A stretch of DNA of 64,000 bases from Escallonia rubra. Taxonomy: Eukaryota; Streptophyta; Magnoliopsida; Escalloniales; Escalloniaceae. Below are positions 45,584 to 56,948 of this stretch, in pieces (within the stretch, counting starts at the first letter, position 1; every line of letters starts with the position of its first letter). Where the stretch lies: the NCBI GenBank assembly GCA_033065855.1, contig JAVXUO010003173.1, positions 124,001 through 188,000 on the forward strand, in the 5' to 3' direction. The notes beneath the pieces are model-generated. The model saw nothing but the letters and a program-made list of their open reading frames with translations, ran no database searches and was not told where the DNA came from. The translations under genes and the position numbers were made by a program.

Positions 45584-46672
45584 GGGCAAATTACACCTAT
45601 GTCCCTGAGGTTAAGGTATAATTACAGGCAAGGACAATAGTGTGGACAAATTACACTTATGTTCGTTGACCAAACGGAATACAAAAATATGTAACGGTTT
45701 TGACGAAAAGATTGAATTGCCCCTAAATAAAATTAAAATTCCATTTTCTTCATCTTTTTTTCTCTCTTTCCTCTCTCTCTCCATCTCTCGTCTCTTCATT
45801 TCACGGTAGGCGTCGAAGACGGTGACCTTCGCCAAACGACGTTCTCATATCTCGCCCTTTGAAGGTCCGGCCAACGCCGACCATAACCGAACACGCCAGC
45901 ATCGGCGATTGCCTCGTCGTACCACAACCCACATGACTGGGACGTTCGCCGGCGCGGACAAGTGAAAGTTCTACCGGTCGAGCGGCGACTCCGTCAGAAT
46001 TGCCCTCAACGAAGTCCTGCTGCCACGTCGGCGGCGATTGGGAAGCAGCAAATGTCACACACCCAACTGCTTTGGCGTTTACCATGGGAATCACACACAA
46101 AATAGTCCGCACACATGTTTGTCATACACCAGCGGCAACGGGGTGGGGAGGCGGGTGGGGGCGACAACGGGGTGGGGGGCGGACGGGCGGGGTAGGGAAA
46201 GTTAGATAGGGAGAGAGAGATAAAGTTAGGGAGGGCGAGGTGAGGGGAGAAAGAACAGATGGAAGGGGAAGGGCGACGTCGCCGGAGATGAAGGCGACGC
46301 CGACAGGAGATTGGTCGCCGGCAATGGGAGAGAGAACAGATCAGAAAACCCTAATTTGCAAATTAGGGTTTCAACAAAATCCTAATTTGCAATTTTGCAA
46401 GGTGATATATTGTGACTTTAAATTAATGCTTGAAATCTTAATTTAAAATTTTTAAAAATATTCAGTATATACAGTACAAGGGGTAGTATCGTCATTTTAA
46501 AAATACATACTGATGACATCATACAAAAAGTACACTTTTTGGACGGAACCCTGACGGATGGACACGGCTGATACATTTTAAAAGTGTTTGGTCACGGTAT
46601 GTTACATTTTAAAACTTAATGTCTTTGACTGTAATTATACCCTAACCTCAGGGACATATGTGTAATTTGCCC
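45584..46672. mobile_element. Mutator-like element, non-autonomous, 1.1 kb
   Basis: Inverted ends GGGCAAATTACACCTATGTC and GGGCAAATTACACATATGTC continue imperfectly (CCTGAGGTTA(A/G)GGTATAATTAC). The flanks AAATTTAAA and AAATTTTAA resemble an AT-rich 9-bp duplication with about one change. The interior is GC-rich (CGCC-type) and then GA-rich; open frames inside show no domain. Confidence 0.75.
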
Positions 46673-46907
46673 AAATTTTAAAAGTACTTGAAGGATGTGT
46701 CTTTTTGATCATTTTATATGTTAAAGTACATGAGGACATTTAAAAGAAATGTTCTTTTAGTGATGTTCAATGTTAAACTTACACAAATAAACACAGAAAA
46801 CCAAGTTCAAGCTCCAAACAAATAAAATCAAGATTCAACACAGTCACATAGCGACAGAATGACACACGCTAAACCGCACACTTCCCTTATTTTTGTTGGA
46901 AGATTTA

Positions 46908-47444
46908 GGGGCTGTTTGATAAAATTGAAATTTAAGTACTGAAAAAATTAAGCACTGAATTCGTAAAATTGAAAACTTTAAGCGACTAATTATGATGATA
47001 GCGATAGGCGGCGACATGCCGGTCATAGCAATGGTGTGATGAATCTTTAGGTGATCTTGGTGAAAATTGACGTGGTGACAACAGTGACGGTATGATGGAG
47101 GTGGCGGTGTCCTTGTGATGGTGTCGGTGGTGGTAACAAAATGAAATAATGGTTGTGGTGGTGGTTGTATTGTGGTGGAGGCGGTGTTGGCATCAAATTA
47201 GTTGAGACGACATCGTGGTGGTAATTATTTTTTTATAAAAAAATATGTTAAATAACTTTTAACCATCTCACTTAGAATTAAGTGATTAACATTAAGTAAG
47301 TCCACTCTCACTTAAAATTTTAGTCTATTTTTTGTAGAAATTAATTTTTAAGTGATACAAGGTTTAGCGTTATCATACGTACTTAATTGCAAATCATTAA
47401 AAAATTTAAGTTTTAAGTGTGTAATTGTGTTATCAAACACACCC
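46908..47444. mobile_element. Tourist-like MITE, 537 bp
   Basis: Ends GGGGCTGTTTGAT and (reverse) GGGTGTGTTTGAT are flanked by TTA on both sides (46905-46907 and 47445-47447). The interior contains GGTGGTG-rich low-complexity sequence and AAGTGATTAAC-type subterminal repeats. No transposase. Confidence 0.7.
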
Positions 47445-47447
47445 TTA

Positions 47448-48137
47448 GGTTTTTATTTGTATTTTCTACAACAAAAATATGAGCAACACTAGGTGATTAA
47501 ACATAGTAAAATAATACTCCATCTGTCCTACATAAATTGATCATATTATTTTTCTGCATGCAGATTAAGGATTTAAGTTATATATTGTATGTTTCCCATT
47601 TTACCCTTTAGAGAAAGAAAGGACATATGTGGGTCAAGATAGAAAAAATTGGTCAGTAGAATGTTAAATGTGAAGAGAGAAATAGAATAAAAAAAGTGTG
47701 CGAAAGTGGCCCAGAAGAGAGAAAATGAATTGGGGGAGAGGTTAATGTGGAAAGATAAATAGAATAAAAAAGTATAAAATGTGTATTAATACTTACAAAA
47801 TCTTTTTTAATTTGAAAAGTGAGCAATTTTTGTATGACGATCCATAAAAAAAATATGATCAATTTTTGTGGGACAGAGGGAATAGTAAATAATTGAAAAA
47901 AAATCGATATGAACTGTAGATAAAATTATGTAATCTAGAGCAGTGAAAATATATAAAAATAGCTGGTCCGTGAGAGTTGCGACAAAGTCGTTGTCCTAAA
48001 GATATTATCGCCTTCTTATGTGCAGGTGTTGACGTCAGATTTAAAAGATTTAAAAGTCTCCAAGATAAAACCCATTAGGTCTCCTCCATGCACGTTCACA
48101 TGGAGACGGTGTGAACTAGTTCACGAATCACGTTACC

Positions 48138-48139
<2 letters not shown>
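47448..48139. other. AT-rich spacer
   Basis: About 700 bp without a supported gene. It contains a 'CCTACATAAATTGATCATATT' phrase near 47528 and a diverged echo 'CCATAAAAAAAATATGATCAA' near 47841 in opposite orientation, suggesting a small decayed inverted-repeat (Stowaway-like) element between them. Confidence 0.35.

Positions 48140-48185
<46 letters not shown>
48140..48185. repeat. (TA)n tract, left flank of the foldback element
   Basis: About 45 bp of TA dinucleotides directly abutting the element start GGGAGCTGATCC. Confidence 0.95.
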
Positions 48186-48188
<3 letters not shown>

Positions 48189-50099
48189 AGCTGATCCGTT
48201 GAGAGCGTGGGCAAAATAGGAGAAGTTGCAAACGCGATCTGGCCGTCCATCCTGAAAGATGGACGGCCCAGATCGCGCCTTTTTCGAATACTGTCAGTCG
48301 TCCGCCATACTGTATGGCGGACGGGTTTTTTTACATTTTTACCCCTCCGCCCGTCCGCTACATTGTATCGCGGACTGTCCAAATATTTTTTTTACGTTTT
48401 TTTTAAGTTCGTCCGCTACATAATGTAGTGAACGATTTTTTGACAAAAATACCCTCTAGCTTCTGTCCGCTACATTATGTAGCGGACGTACTTAATGACT
48501 TTTTCCTCTTTCTCTCTCATTTTCCTCATTTAATGTTCTGACATTTTTGCGTTCTCTCTCCTCTCTCTCATCATCGTATTTTGACTTTTTCTGTTTCTCA
48601 TTAATGCGTCCGCTACATAATGTAGCGGAAAAATAAGCAGTCTTATTTCACTCTCTCTGACTTTTTCTGTTTCTCATTAATGCGTCCGCTAGATAATGTA
48701 GCGGACAAATACGCAGTCTTATTTCACTTCTTCACTTCACTTTTTCTCTGCTATGCACTTATCTCAGTAACAAGTCTCTCTCTCATGCACCAGAAAGTCT
48801 GATCAATTCCATCATTGATCGAATATACCAACACATCTGGCTTTGTGGTGTTGTTACTTCAGGCTCATTATTAGAGCACGGGCGGACAAATCGGCATTTG
48901 ACCAGAACCTATCAGGCTCATTATCAACCACCGCAAACCGTCATCACCCAGCAGCTACCAAACTCACCTAATGCAAACAAATGACAAGCAGAGTAGAGAA
49001 CCGCGCTACCTGAAATCGCAGTACACCAACCTTTCTAGATCCAGGAGGAAGGGGGATAACTAGGGGGGAAGGGGAAGTAAAAACCCTAGAAGAAAAGCCT
49101 AGATCTAGATTCACCGACCGATCTCCAACTCAAGACCTAACAACTTATCCTTGATCCGTCACCAATCAATCACCAGTGCTAGAAACAGAGGATAATAAGG
49201 CCGATCGAAAAGTATCCGGCATCATGTGTCTTCAATTGAGAGTTTTCCCTTCGATCAACCACGAAGGCCACCATTCGATCATTTCCCCTCCGATCGACCA
49301 CAAAGGCCTTCGCCTCTACAATTCTTCCACAAATCCCGAACGACACAATCCACATATCAGCCACTCAACAACCCCACTTCGCGATCACAGTCGAGTGGCG
49401 CCACCGTTGCCGCTCTTGTACCGCCAGCTGAGGTAGGCCATCGGCGCCGGTGGCTGGTAGACCAGTACAGTGCCCGAGAGAGAGAGAGAGAGTTGCTTAC
49501 CCAAACAGATCTGGATAGAGAGAGAGTGAGAGAGAGAGCACGCGAGAGAGAGAGAGAGGAAGTCCAAACAGATCTCTAGAATCCCAAAAATTTCTGCTTT
49601 TTGATATTATGTCCCTGTCCGCTACACAATGTAGCGGACACACTAAACTGCTCAGTCAATCATACGGGAAAAAGTCAGAAGAAAGGAAAAATGTCAGTCA
49701 AAATACGATGATGAGAGAGAGGAGAGAGAACGCAAAAATGTCAGAACATTAAATGAGGAAAATGAGAGAGAAAGAGGAAAAAGTCATTAAGTACGTCCGC
49801 TACATAATGTAGCGGACAGAAGCTAGAGGGTATTTTTGTCAAAAAATCGTTCGCTACATTATGTAGCGGACGAACTTAAAAAAAACGTAAAAAAAATATT
49901 TGGACAGTCCGCGATACAATGTAGCGGACAGGCGGAGGGGTAAAAATGTAAAAAAAAAATCCGTCCGCCATACAGTATGGCGGACGACTGACAGTATTCG
50001 AAAAATGCGCAATCTGGGCCGTCCATCTTTCAGGATGGACGGCCAGATCGCGTTTGCAACTTCTCCTATTTTGCCCACGCTCTCAACGGATCAGCTCCC
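48186..50099. mobile_element. foldback element with ~415-bp near-identical inverted arms and many small hairpins
   Basis: The left arm (48186 to about 48600) and right arm (about 49680 to 50099) begin GGGAGCTGATCCGTTGAGAG and are near-identical inverted copies; differences are single bases and homopolymer lengths. (TA)n tracts abut both ends. Each arm contains a strong hairpin (GGCCGTCCATC...GATGGACGGCC) and several copies of a palindrome with half-site GTCCGCTACAT. The ~1.1-kb centre includes CT/GA repeats and non-repetitive sequence but no transposase. Target site in TA repeats is like MULE 'TAFT' or Micron-type elements; the superfamily is not decided. Confidence 0.85.
49385..49500 (-). 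other. possible captured gene 5' end inside the foldback element
   Basis: On the minus strand a CT-rich leader is followed by ATG and MAYLSWRYKSGNGGATRL, then a stop. A leader of CT repeats before an ATG resembles a host 5' UTR and first exon, but I do not recognise the protein and the frame is short. Confidence 0.2.
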
Positions 50100-50125
50100 A
50101 TATATATATATATATATATATATAT

Positions 50126-50219
50126 GGGAGCTGATCCGTTGATAGCGCTAGCAAGTTGCTAGCGCTGTTTGGCCGTTCGCTACATTATGTAGCGGACGAT
50201 TTTTCGTCGTCCGTTACAT
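50126..50219 (+). mobile_element. second, truncated head of the same foldback family
   Basis: After the right (TA)n tract the sequence again starts GGGAGCTGATCCGTTGATAG, followed by a hairpin AGCGCTAGCAA/TTGCTAGCGCT and one more GTTCGCTACAT...ATGTAGCGGAC palindrome, then stops in TA-rich DNA near 50219. It is a short relative or a deletion derivative of the element next door. Confidence 0.75.
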
Positions 50220-50707
50220 AAATATATATAATAGAAATAAAGGAAAATACATTATGATAGTAAAGTAGAAAATATTAAGTTTGAAAGCATAGTAACTTCA
50301 AGTATACTTCTATGTCACACCCTATGACCTTATATATATATGGTCAATCATAAGCCATTTATTGAGTCATATAAATATGCTTAAAAGCTTTATAACTTAT
50401 GAAATAATGATAATCGTTCTTAATAATGCCAAATAATAAAAAAATATGATATACTCTGTAAACAAATATGATTTAATAATACTCATTATATATTGCATTT
50501 GTAATTCATTTCATCATTTACATGTGAGTAAGTACCATAAACCCATAACTTGCAATATAATTATAATGCTATAACATACATTTTATTTTATTAAAATATT
50601 CCAACAGTTTTTTTCTCGCCCTCCTCCGGCAGCCGGCGGCAAATCTTTTGAAAATTTCTCCCTTATATATTTAGTGTCCCTCTTAAGAATGATTCCTGGT
50701 TTCACCA
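50220..50707. other. AT-rich spacer downstream of DUF829 copy B
   Basis: Very AT-rich; no gene or clear repeat. It should hold the 3' UTR of copy B if that is transcribed. Confidence 0.4.
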
Positions 50708-51127
50708 CTACAGTTGTTTCACCATGGCCAAACACTCTTTCAAGAATCTCTCAACCTGCGATGAATAAACAACATCGAAAGTTCTATAGTGGTTTACATG
50801 ATGGGATGAACCAAAGTTGAAAGACTCCACCTTCTTTCCCAGTTTCTTCTGATCCTCCATGAACGACTCTACCGACTGAAATGAAATGACCTTATCTGCT
50901 GTGCTGTACAAGTAAAGCTGAGGGCAGGGAGGTTGCTTCTCTGAGAGGGCTGAGATACAGTTCGTCAACATCCTTCAAAACAAAAACAACCACAAAATTA
51001 AGACCCCTTTTTAATCATAAAATCAGTATCACTGCACTAGGTACTGCAGAGATCAATATAGCCGTCAAACCCTCCATTTGTCGCTTAAGTGCTATACTCG
51101 TCAAGATCTTAGAGGCTTTAAAGGCTA

Positions 51128-51500
51128 AGGTACCATTTGAAAACCATTAAGTTTTTAGTTTTTTTTCCAATTTTATAAATTGAAAAAAAAAACACGTTTG
51201 ACACATAATTTTCGTTTTTTTTTCCCTTCAGTTTTGAAAACCAGTTTTTAAAACATTGTTTTTTTTAAAATTCCCATTTTTGAGTTTTGGGTTTTTAATT
51301 TTGGTTTTTGTTTTGAGACACCACCCTCACCCACCACCACCGACCACCTCTACGCCCCACCACCGCAACCACCAGCAAAGAAAAAATTCAAAATAAAAAT
51401 TGGGTAATCAAACACCCATTTGTTTTTGTAAAAAAATAAAAACTAAACTGGTTTTGGTTTTAATTTTTGTTTTTGTTTTTGATTTTTTTGAAGCAGAAAC
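51128..51500. repeat. diverged relative of the 52387 MITE in copy B intron 3
   Basis: The sequence AAGGTACCATTTGAAAACC near the left, a CCACCACC-rich middle and GGGTAATCAAACACCCATTTGTTTTTG near the right recall the element at 52387-53053 (GGTACCAC, CCACC, GGTTATCAAACACCCACTTGTTTTTG). The right terminal repeat is not found, so boundaries are uncertain. Confidence 0.4.
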
Positions 51501-52386
51501 CCAAAATTGCAAGTATTTCAAATATAAATACATATTTGCAGCTGCCCAAACAGAGGATGACAGTAGTGGTTGGACTCTCATATGCCCCTTTCGTTTCAAA
51601 AAAATTGATTATATTTTTTTTTTTGAGCTATATGAAAAAACTGATCACTTTTTAAATTAAGAAAGAATCTGCATGTATTTTTCCTTTTATCTTTTTTATT
51701 TCTCAGTTCATATTTAATCATACAACAACCAATTTTCTACTTCCCGACCTACTTCCTTCTTCTCCTATCTCTCTTGGGTAGAACAAGAAACTCATAAAAT
51801 ACGACTCATATCGTAAATAATTAAGTGTGCAAGTCAAACACGATCAAATACTTTGGGACAGGATGAGTACGAATTATGTAGAATTTTAAGAGAAGAAAAA
51901 TTACTTACTCGTTTGCGTAAGGCAAAATGAGAAGAACCGAAAAGACTCTCTCAAGTACTAACAGAAGGAAGACAACTGGTAGAGGTTTCTTTTCTTGAAC
52001 CCTAGATGGGGTCATTCCTCCTCCAGCCTCAACGGAGGAACTTGCCAGGGTGGTAGGTTTTGCCAGCAATGCAGTAGTAAATGCAGTTGCCCAGACCTGC
52101 CAAACGCTAGGGATGAAATCAGTATCCCTGCTTACTTCATTAATAACATATATAAGTTACTTGAAAGATAAATCTAATAGCGCCTCAATTGAAATTCTTC
52201 AATCAAGCACCGAGGAAAAAAAAATTCACGAATCTCAAGTTGGAATTAAATTTGAGTACAAGGAGAAGTTGCAGCTGCACTGTTCACTCGAATACACGAA
52301 ATACGATGGAGTAAACCCCACTGTAAGCCCCACAATGTGCTAGGTTCTGCCAGGGTGAAGAACCTAAGCTTGATGTTCACTTCTTA

Positions 52387-53053
52387 AGGAGTGTTTGGTA
52401 CCACTTTTTTTTTTCAATTTAAAAAGTGACCTTTTAAATTGTAGACTAAAAAAAAAAAAAGGGGAAAAAGTTATTTTCGTTTTTACTTTAAATTTTTTTT
52501 TGGAACCTCCACCACAACTCACCCACCGCCGCCCGACAGCCACCTCCGGCCGCCTGCAGCCACCGCCGGGCGACGGTGGCCACCACCGCTGGTCGGAGGC
52601 CACCTCCGACCACCACCGCCGCCCAACAGCCACAGTCGCCGCCGGCAACCACTACCGCCGGCATCCACCACCTCCGGCCGCCGGCAACCACCGTTGGGCG
52701 ATAGCCACCACCGTCGGTAGTCACCTCCGGCAGCCACCGCCGCCCGACAGCCACCACTGGGCGGTAGGTGGCCTCCGGCCACCATCGCCCGACAGCCACA
52801 GTCGCCCACCGGCAACCACCATCGCCGGCATCCACCACCTCCGGCAGCCACTGCCGGCCACCACCACCGTCGACCACCACTACGCCCCCCATCGCCACCG
52901 CAAACCACCACAAAAAAAAAAGTCAAAATAAAAAGGGTTACCAACCACAAAAAAAAGGGTTATCAAACACCCACTTGTTTTTGTAAAAAAAAATAAATTA
53001 AGCTGCTCTTTAAAAACTGAAGACAAAAAAAAAATGCTCTGTCAAACAGAGCC
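52387..53053. mobile_element. Tourist-like MITE in DUF829 copy B intron 2
   Basis: Ends AGGAGTGTTTGG and (reverse) GGCTCTGTTTGA are flanked by TTA on both sides (52384-52386 and 53054-53056). The GC-rich middle is built of CCACC(G/A)CCG modules that look coding in several frames but are low-complexity. Confidence 0.65.
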
Positions 53054-53498
53054 TTAGTATCGAAGCTTTTTTCTATTGCACTGTAATCGGCAAACGTCCA
53101 GTTTGGATCATTTCATCAACTTGAATTACTTTATGCTTAAAGTTTACAACAGCCAAAGATGGGTTTCCCTCAATCTCTCAAAGAACAAAGTGAACCCAAT
53201 AGTGTCTAATTCCAATGAAGTGCAGCTCTACTGTACTCTATCCAGCAAAGAAAATACATTAAGAAAATGGACAAACAACGACACAGAGTTGCCCAGTTGA
53301 GAAGCAATCAGTATAAACCTCGAGGTAATCTACCAAAAAGAAACTTACCTTCAAGTTTCAAATTATCGAACTAATTATAACTACAAAGTACAAACCTTTG
53401 GATTTATTTCTCTGTCCCCTCCAGAGTCGACTACACATCCTATAATCTTCTCCAGTAGGTCATGTCTGCCTTGCAATTCGTCCGAAATTGCACCATAA

Positions 53499-54600
53499 CT
53501 GTGGAGAGAACAACAAATACAGATTTAAGCTGAAAATATAGAAACATTTCTATGATTACTCAATTTTTAAATATATACTCGAAATTATGAACAACGTTAA
53601 TGTTGAGTTGCATTTGAAATTAAGATTTGGAAGTCTAAAATAAAGTACTCAAAAGGTGAAACATGCCATGAGTTTTCTATTATTAGTTCACATAAATAAG
53701 AATTTTATTTTGTTTTGTAGCACGGTAAGTATTGGTTCTGAATTTCTAAAAAAGATAGTTCAAGAAGTAAAATACTCATGAAATCATTTACAAAACTATA
53801 ATTTTTTATTGTCCATTTGCTTAGTAAACAGTTGAATAAACTATTTATCAATCATCTTTCCATATAAGTGTGGGACATATTTCCGATTTTTACATTAAGA
53901 TACACGTTGTTGGAAACGATTTGAGGAAGATTTGAGGGAGGTGACGACGATTCCAACAGTTAAACCTCCATCTCCGCCACCGTTGTCGTCAAAAGCTCCG
54001 ATCGCAGGCTGCGAGGCTCGCCGTTCTCCAATCGGTTACCCTCTGATTAGTAATGGTCGTCGTTGTTGGAAACCAGGGGTGCTGGGCGGTGGTCGGTGGC
54101 GGCGGGTTTGTGACGGCGGTGGTCATACACGACGGTGCTGGTGGTGGCTATCTTTTGCTTAAACAGAAGAAAGAAAATAGACAGGTTTGTGTGTGTGTGT
54201 GTGTGGAGGGGGGGGGGAAGAGAGAGAGAAATAAGGATTTTTAATGATTAAATTAAATAAGAAAAAAATTTGGACGGTTAAAATAGTGCCACGTGTTTTT
54301 AAAATATCTTTTTTTGTTATTGACAGTTTTACTCATCTGATTTTCTAACGGCATCCGTCCTCCGTCAGCTAAGGTATTGATTTTGTACGTTTTTTTTAAA
54401 GTTGAGTACTTCTTTGGCACACCTTCAAACTTAGATACTAAAACTGTACTGGAGGTAAACTTGATGGTATAATTTTGGAATTAGGCCTTCTATTTTAGAG
54501 TTTGAAGTTTATTGATTAAAATAATTTCTTACATTGCTACTATTTTGATATTCTAAACTATTTATATGAATTAAGTCAAATTCAGTTTGTGTATTACTTA
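53499..54600. other. region upstream of DUF829 copy B, no exon 1 found
   Basis: AT-rich at first, then a short GC-rich stretch (53925-54160, GGTGGTGG-type), a GT run followed by a G run (54186-54217), and at 54400-54480 a phrase (CTTCAAACTTAGATACTAAAAC) that looks like one TIR of a Mutator-type element whose partner I could not find. Confidence 0.4.
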
Positions 54601-56840
54601 CGTAAAAAGAAAAGAAATTTTTTAACTTGTGCAATATTGATTTTCAATTTTCATTTATGATGTTTTGTATTTTACGTCTGTGAGACTTTATTTTGCTATT
54701 TGAAAGTGATTTTGAGGTGTTAGTAGTCAAAGTTAAGGCCTAAAATATTTGTATATAGATCATATAAAGTTTTAGAAGATGTAGAATTAATTAGTTCCCT
54801 AGTTTTATAATGTTTATAAAAATTGGACATCATACCTATGAATTTCTAATAGTAAATTACAGTAAGTATTAATAAGTAGAGTAAAAAGGAAAAGAACGCC
54901 TAAACAAATAGGATGATATTTTGTATAAGTTAAATGGGATAAAAAAGAAAGGATAAAAAAAAAAGCTTACTTTAGAATTTGTGCAGTATTAATCTTTAAT
55001 TTGATACATATTTTATGTAATTTACTTTTTTAAACATTACATTTCTATTTCCAATTGATATTGAGGTGTTGATAGTCAAAGTTAAGGCCTAATATGTATG
55101 TATATAAATAAGATTTTAGAAGACGTAGAATTGACTCTGTAGTTCATTAAGGTTTGCAAAGACTTGAAAAATTATACCTACAAACTTTTAATGATAAAGT
55201 AAACATCATAATAAGTAGGAGTAGGGAAAGGAAAAAAAAAAATACCAAAATAGATAGGACGATGGTTCGCATAAGTAAACTTGCTTTTTAGGAGAAATGA
55301 CAAATGAGCCCCCTCATGTATTTCGATTTTACGGGTCAACCCCCTCGGCTATTAACTTTGACAATTAACCCCCTTATTTATTTATTTATATTATTTAGTA
55401 CAATTGAGGATAATTGGTCTATTTTCGTCAAGATTGGCCTGTAAAAGATACAATTGCCCATTTTATCTCTAATTATTTATCTTTTTATTCCTCGATGACG
55501 GCGACAATGGGGGTGGGCAAAGGGAGTGGGGTAATGGTTCGATTAGCGACAGTAGGGGTAGGGGGAAGGAGGGGCGTAGTGGATTGATTGCCCGGGGAGG
55601 AGGGGGGAAGGGAGGTAGAGGTACTGGTTTTAGGGGTTTTCTTCCTTTTACGGAAAACTGGGCATTTTAGTGAATGTAAGGGGTATATCTAAAATTTTAT
55701 GTCCAAATTTATCTGAATTATAATTATCGAAAGATTATGGGGGTCAATTGTCAAACTTAATATCCGAAAGGTCAATCTGCAAACTCGAAATACATGAGGA
55801 GGGTCATTTGTCATTTCTCCTACTTTTTAATTTATGAAGTATAGTCTTATAAATTTCATCCATGGTCGTTGTTTACATTTGCGAGATTTTATTTTGTTTA
55901 TTGTAAGTGTTTTTAAGTTATTAATTGTCAAAATTAAAGCCTACTAGGTAAACGTGTTGATTATGTAGGGTTTTCAAAAATGTAGATTTGGTTCCCTAGT
56001 TTTATAAAATTTATAAACATTGGGCTAATTATAACTATAATTTTTTTAGTAACAAAACATAGTAAAATGGTTAGTAAGTCGGCGATAATTTTCCGTATTT
56101 CACATTTGTGAGATTTTATTTTATTTGTTTAAAGTGCTCTTGAGGTGTTAATAGTCAAAACTAAGGCATAATATATAAGTATATTGATTAGGTAGAGTTT
56201 TAGAAGGTGTAAAATTGGTTTTCTATTTTTATAAAGCTTACAAACATCGAGCAAATTATACTTATGAATTTGCTAATAATAAATTTCCAAAGATAAGAGC
56301 TATTAATCTTTAATTTTTACTTTTTGTAGTTGACATTTGCGTGATTTTATTTTGTTTATTTTAAAGCGTTATATATGATTTTTGTACTTTACTTTTGCCA
56401 GACTTCATTATGCTATTTGAAAGTGATTTTGAGGTGTTACTAGTTAAAGTCAAGGCCTGATATGTATGTATATAGATTAGATAGAGTTTAGAAGCTGTAG
56501 AAAAAAAAAATGAGCATAAAAACAAATCAGATGATGGTTATTCACATAAGTAAAAGAGATATATAAAATAAAAAAAGGAAAAAGACCCAAAAAATGATTA
56601 CCTTTTAACTTGTGAGTATTAATCTTTAATTTCATACATGTTTTCGTTGTTTACATTTGCAAGATTTTATTGTGTTTATTATAGGTAGTTTTAAGGTGCT
56701 AATAGTAAAAACGAAAGCCTGATACATAGATATTTATTATGTAGAGTTTTAGAAAATGTAAAAGTCATTTTCTAATTTTATAAGATTTATACAAACCAGC
56801 CTAATTCTATCTACAAATTTCTGAATAATAAATCATAATA
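54600..56840. repeat. diverged AT-rich tandem array, about six units of ~230-350 bp
   Basis: A unit with the phrase TTGAGGTGTTA(G)TAGTCAAA, then AAGGCCTAA and GATTTTATTTTG(T/C)TAT elsewhere, recurs at about 54712, 55062, 55910, 56140, 56428 and 56692. Each unit is followed by TAGA(G)TTTTAGAAGATGTAGAA-like sequence. Units are heavily diverged. One unit is interrupted by the Mutator-like element at 55291-55820. No coding potential. Confidence 0.75.
55291..55820. mobile_element. small Mutator-like element inserted in the tandem array
   Basis: Inverted ends GGAGAAATGACAAATGA and (reverse) GGAGAAATGACAAATGA are flanked by 9-mers TGCTTTTTA (55282-55290) and TACTTTTTA (55821-55829), one mismatch. 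The subterminal parts match imperfectly for about 90 bp. The middle is GGGGTGGG-rich. 530 bp, no coding capacity. Confidence 0.85.
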
Positions 56841-56948
56841 AAGAACAAAAACCACAAGAGGTGAAGCGTAATTTTGATAATTAAGCGTCATTGTGTGTAA
56901 TAAACGATAAATGTCAGGCATGCCAAATGTAACTAATTGAATACAAAA

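Larger units (their letters stand above)
50708..53498 (-). pseudogene. DUF829/TMEM53-type gene, partial second copy (exons 2-4 only, copy B)
   Basis: Minus-strand exons 53396-53498 (103 bp), 51909-52096 (188 bp) and 50708-50972 (265 bp) correspond to exons 2, 3 and 4 of copy A (103, 209 and 265 bp), with the same splice phases and intact GT-AG sites and frame. They code YGAISDELQGR...SGGDREINPK, VWATAFTTALL...PYANE and MLTNC...LYLYSTADKVISF...SSHHVNHYR...VKQL, so the acid and His positions remain. No exon 1 (GWLGSKERHL, FSNTGW) is found in either strand up to the window end, so the nucleophile half is absent. Either exon 1 was lost (pseudogene) or it lies beyond 5.5 kb of repeats with no match here. 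Intron 2 carries a Tourist-like MITE. Confidence 0.8.

Noticed and set aside
48296..50190. Regularly recurring palindromes as a possible CRISPR-like array
   Set aside because: Spacing is irregular, the copies are arranged symmetrically in inverted arms, and this is a plant nuclear sequence.
52395..52950. Long Pro/His/Thr-rich open frames on both strands
   Set aside because: They come from CCACCGCCG-type low-complexity sequence inside a TTA-flanked MITE; overlapping frames on both strands are all open, as expected of such sequence.
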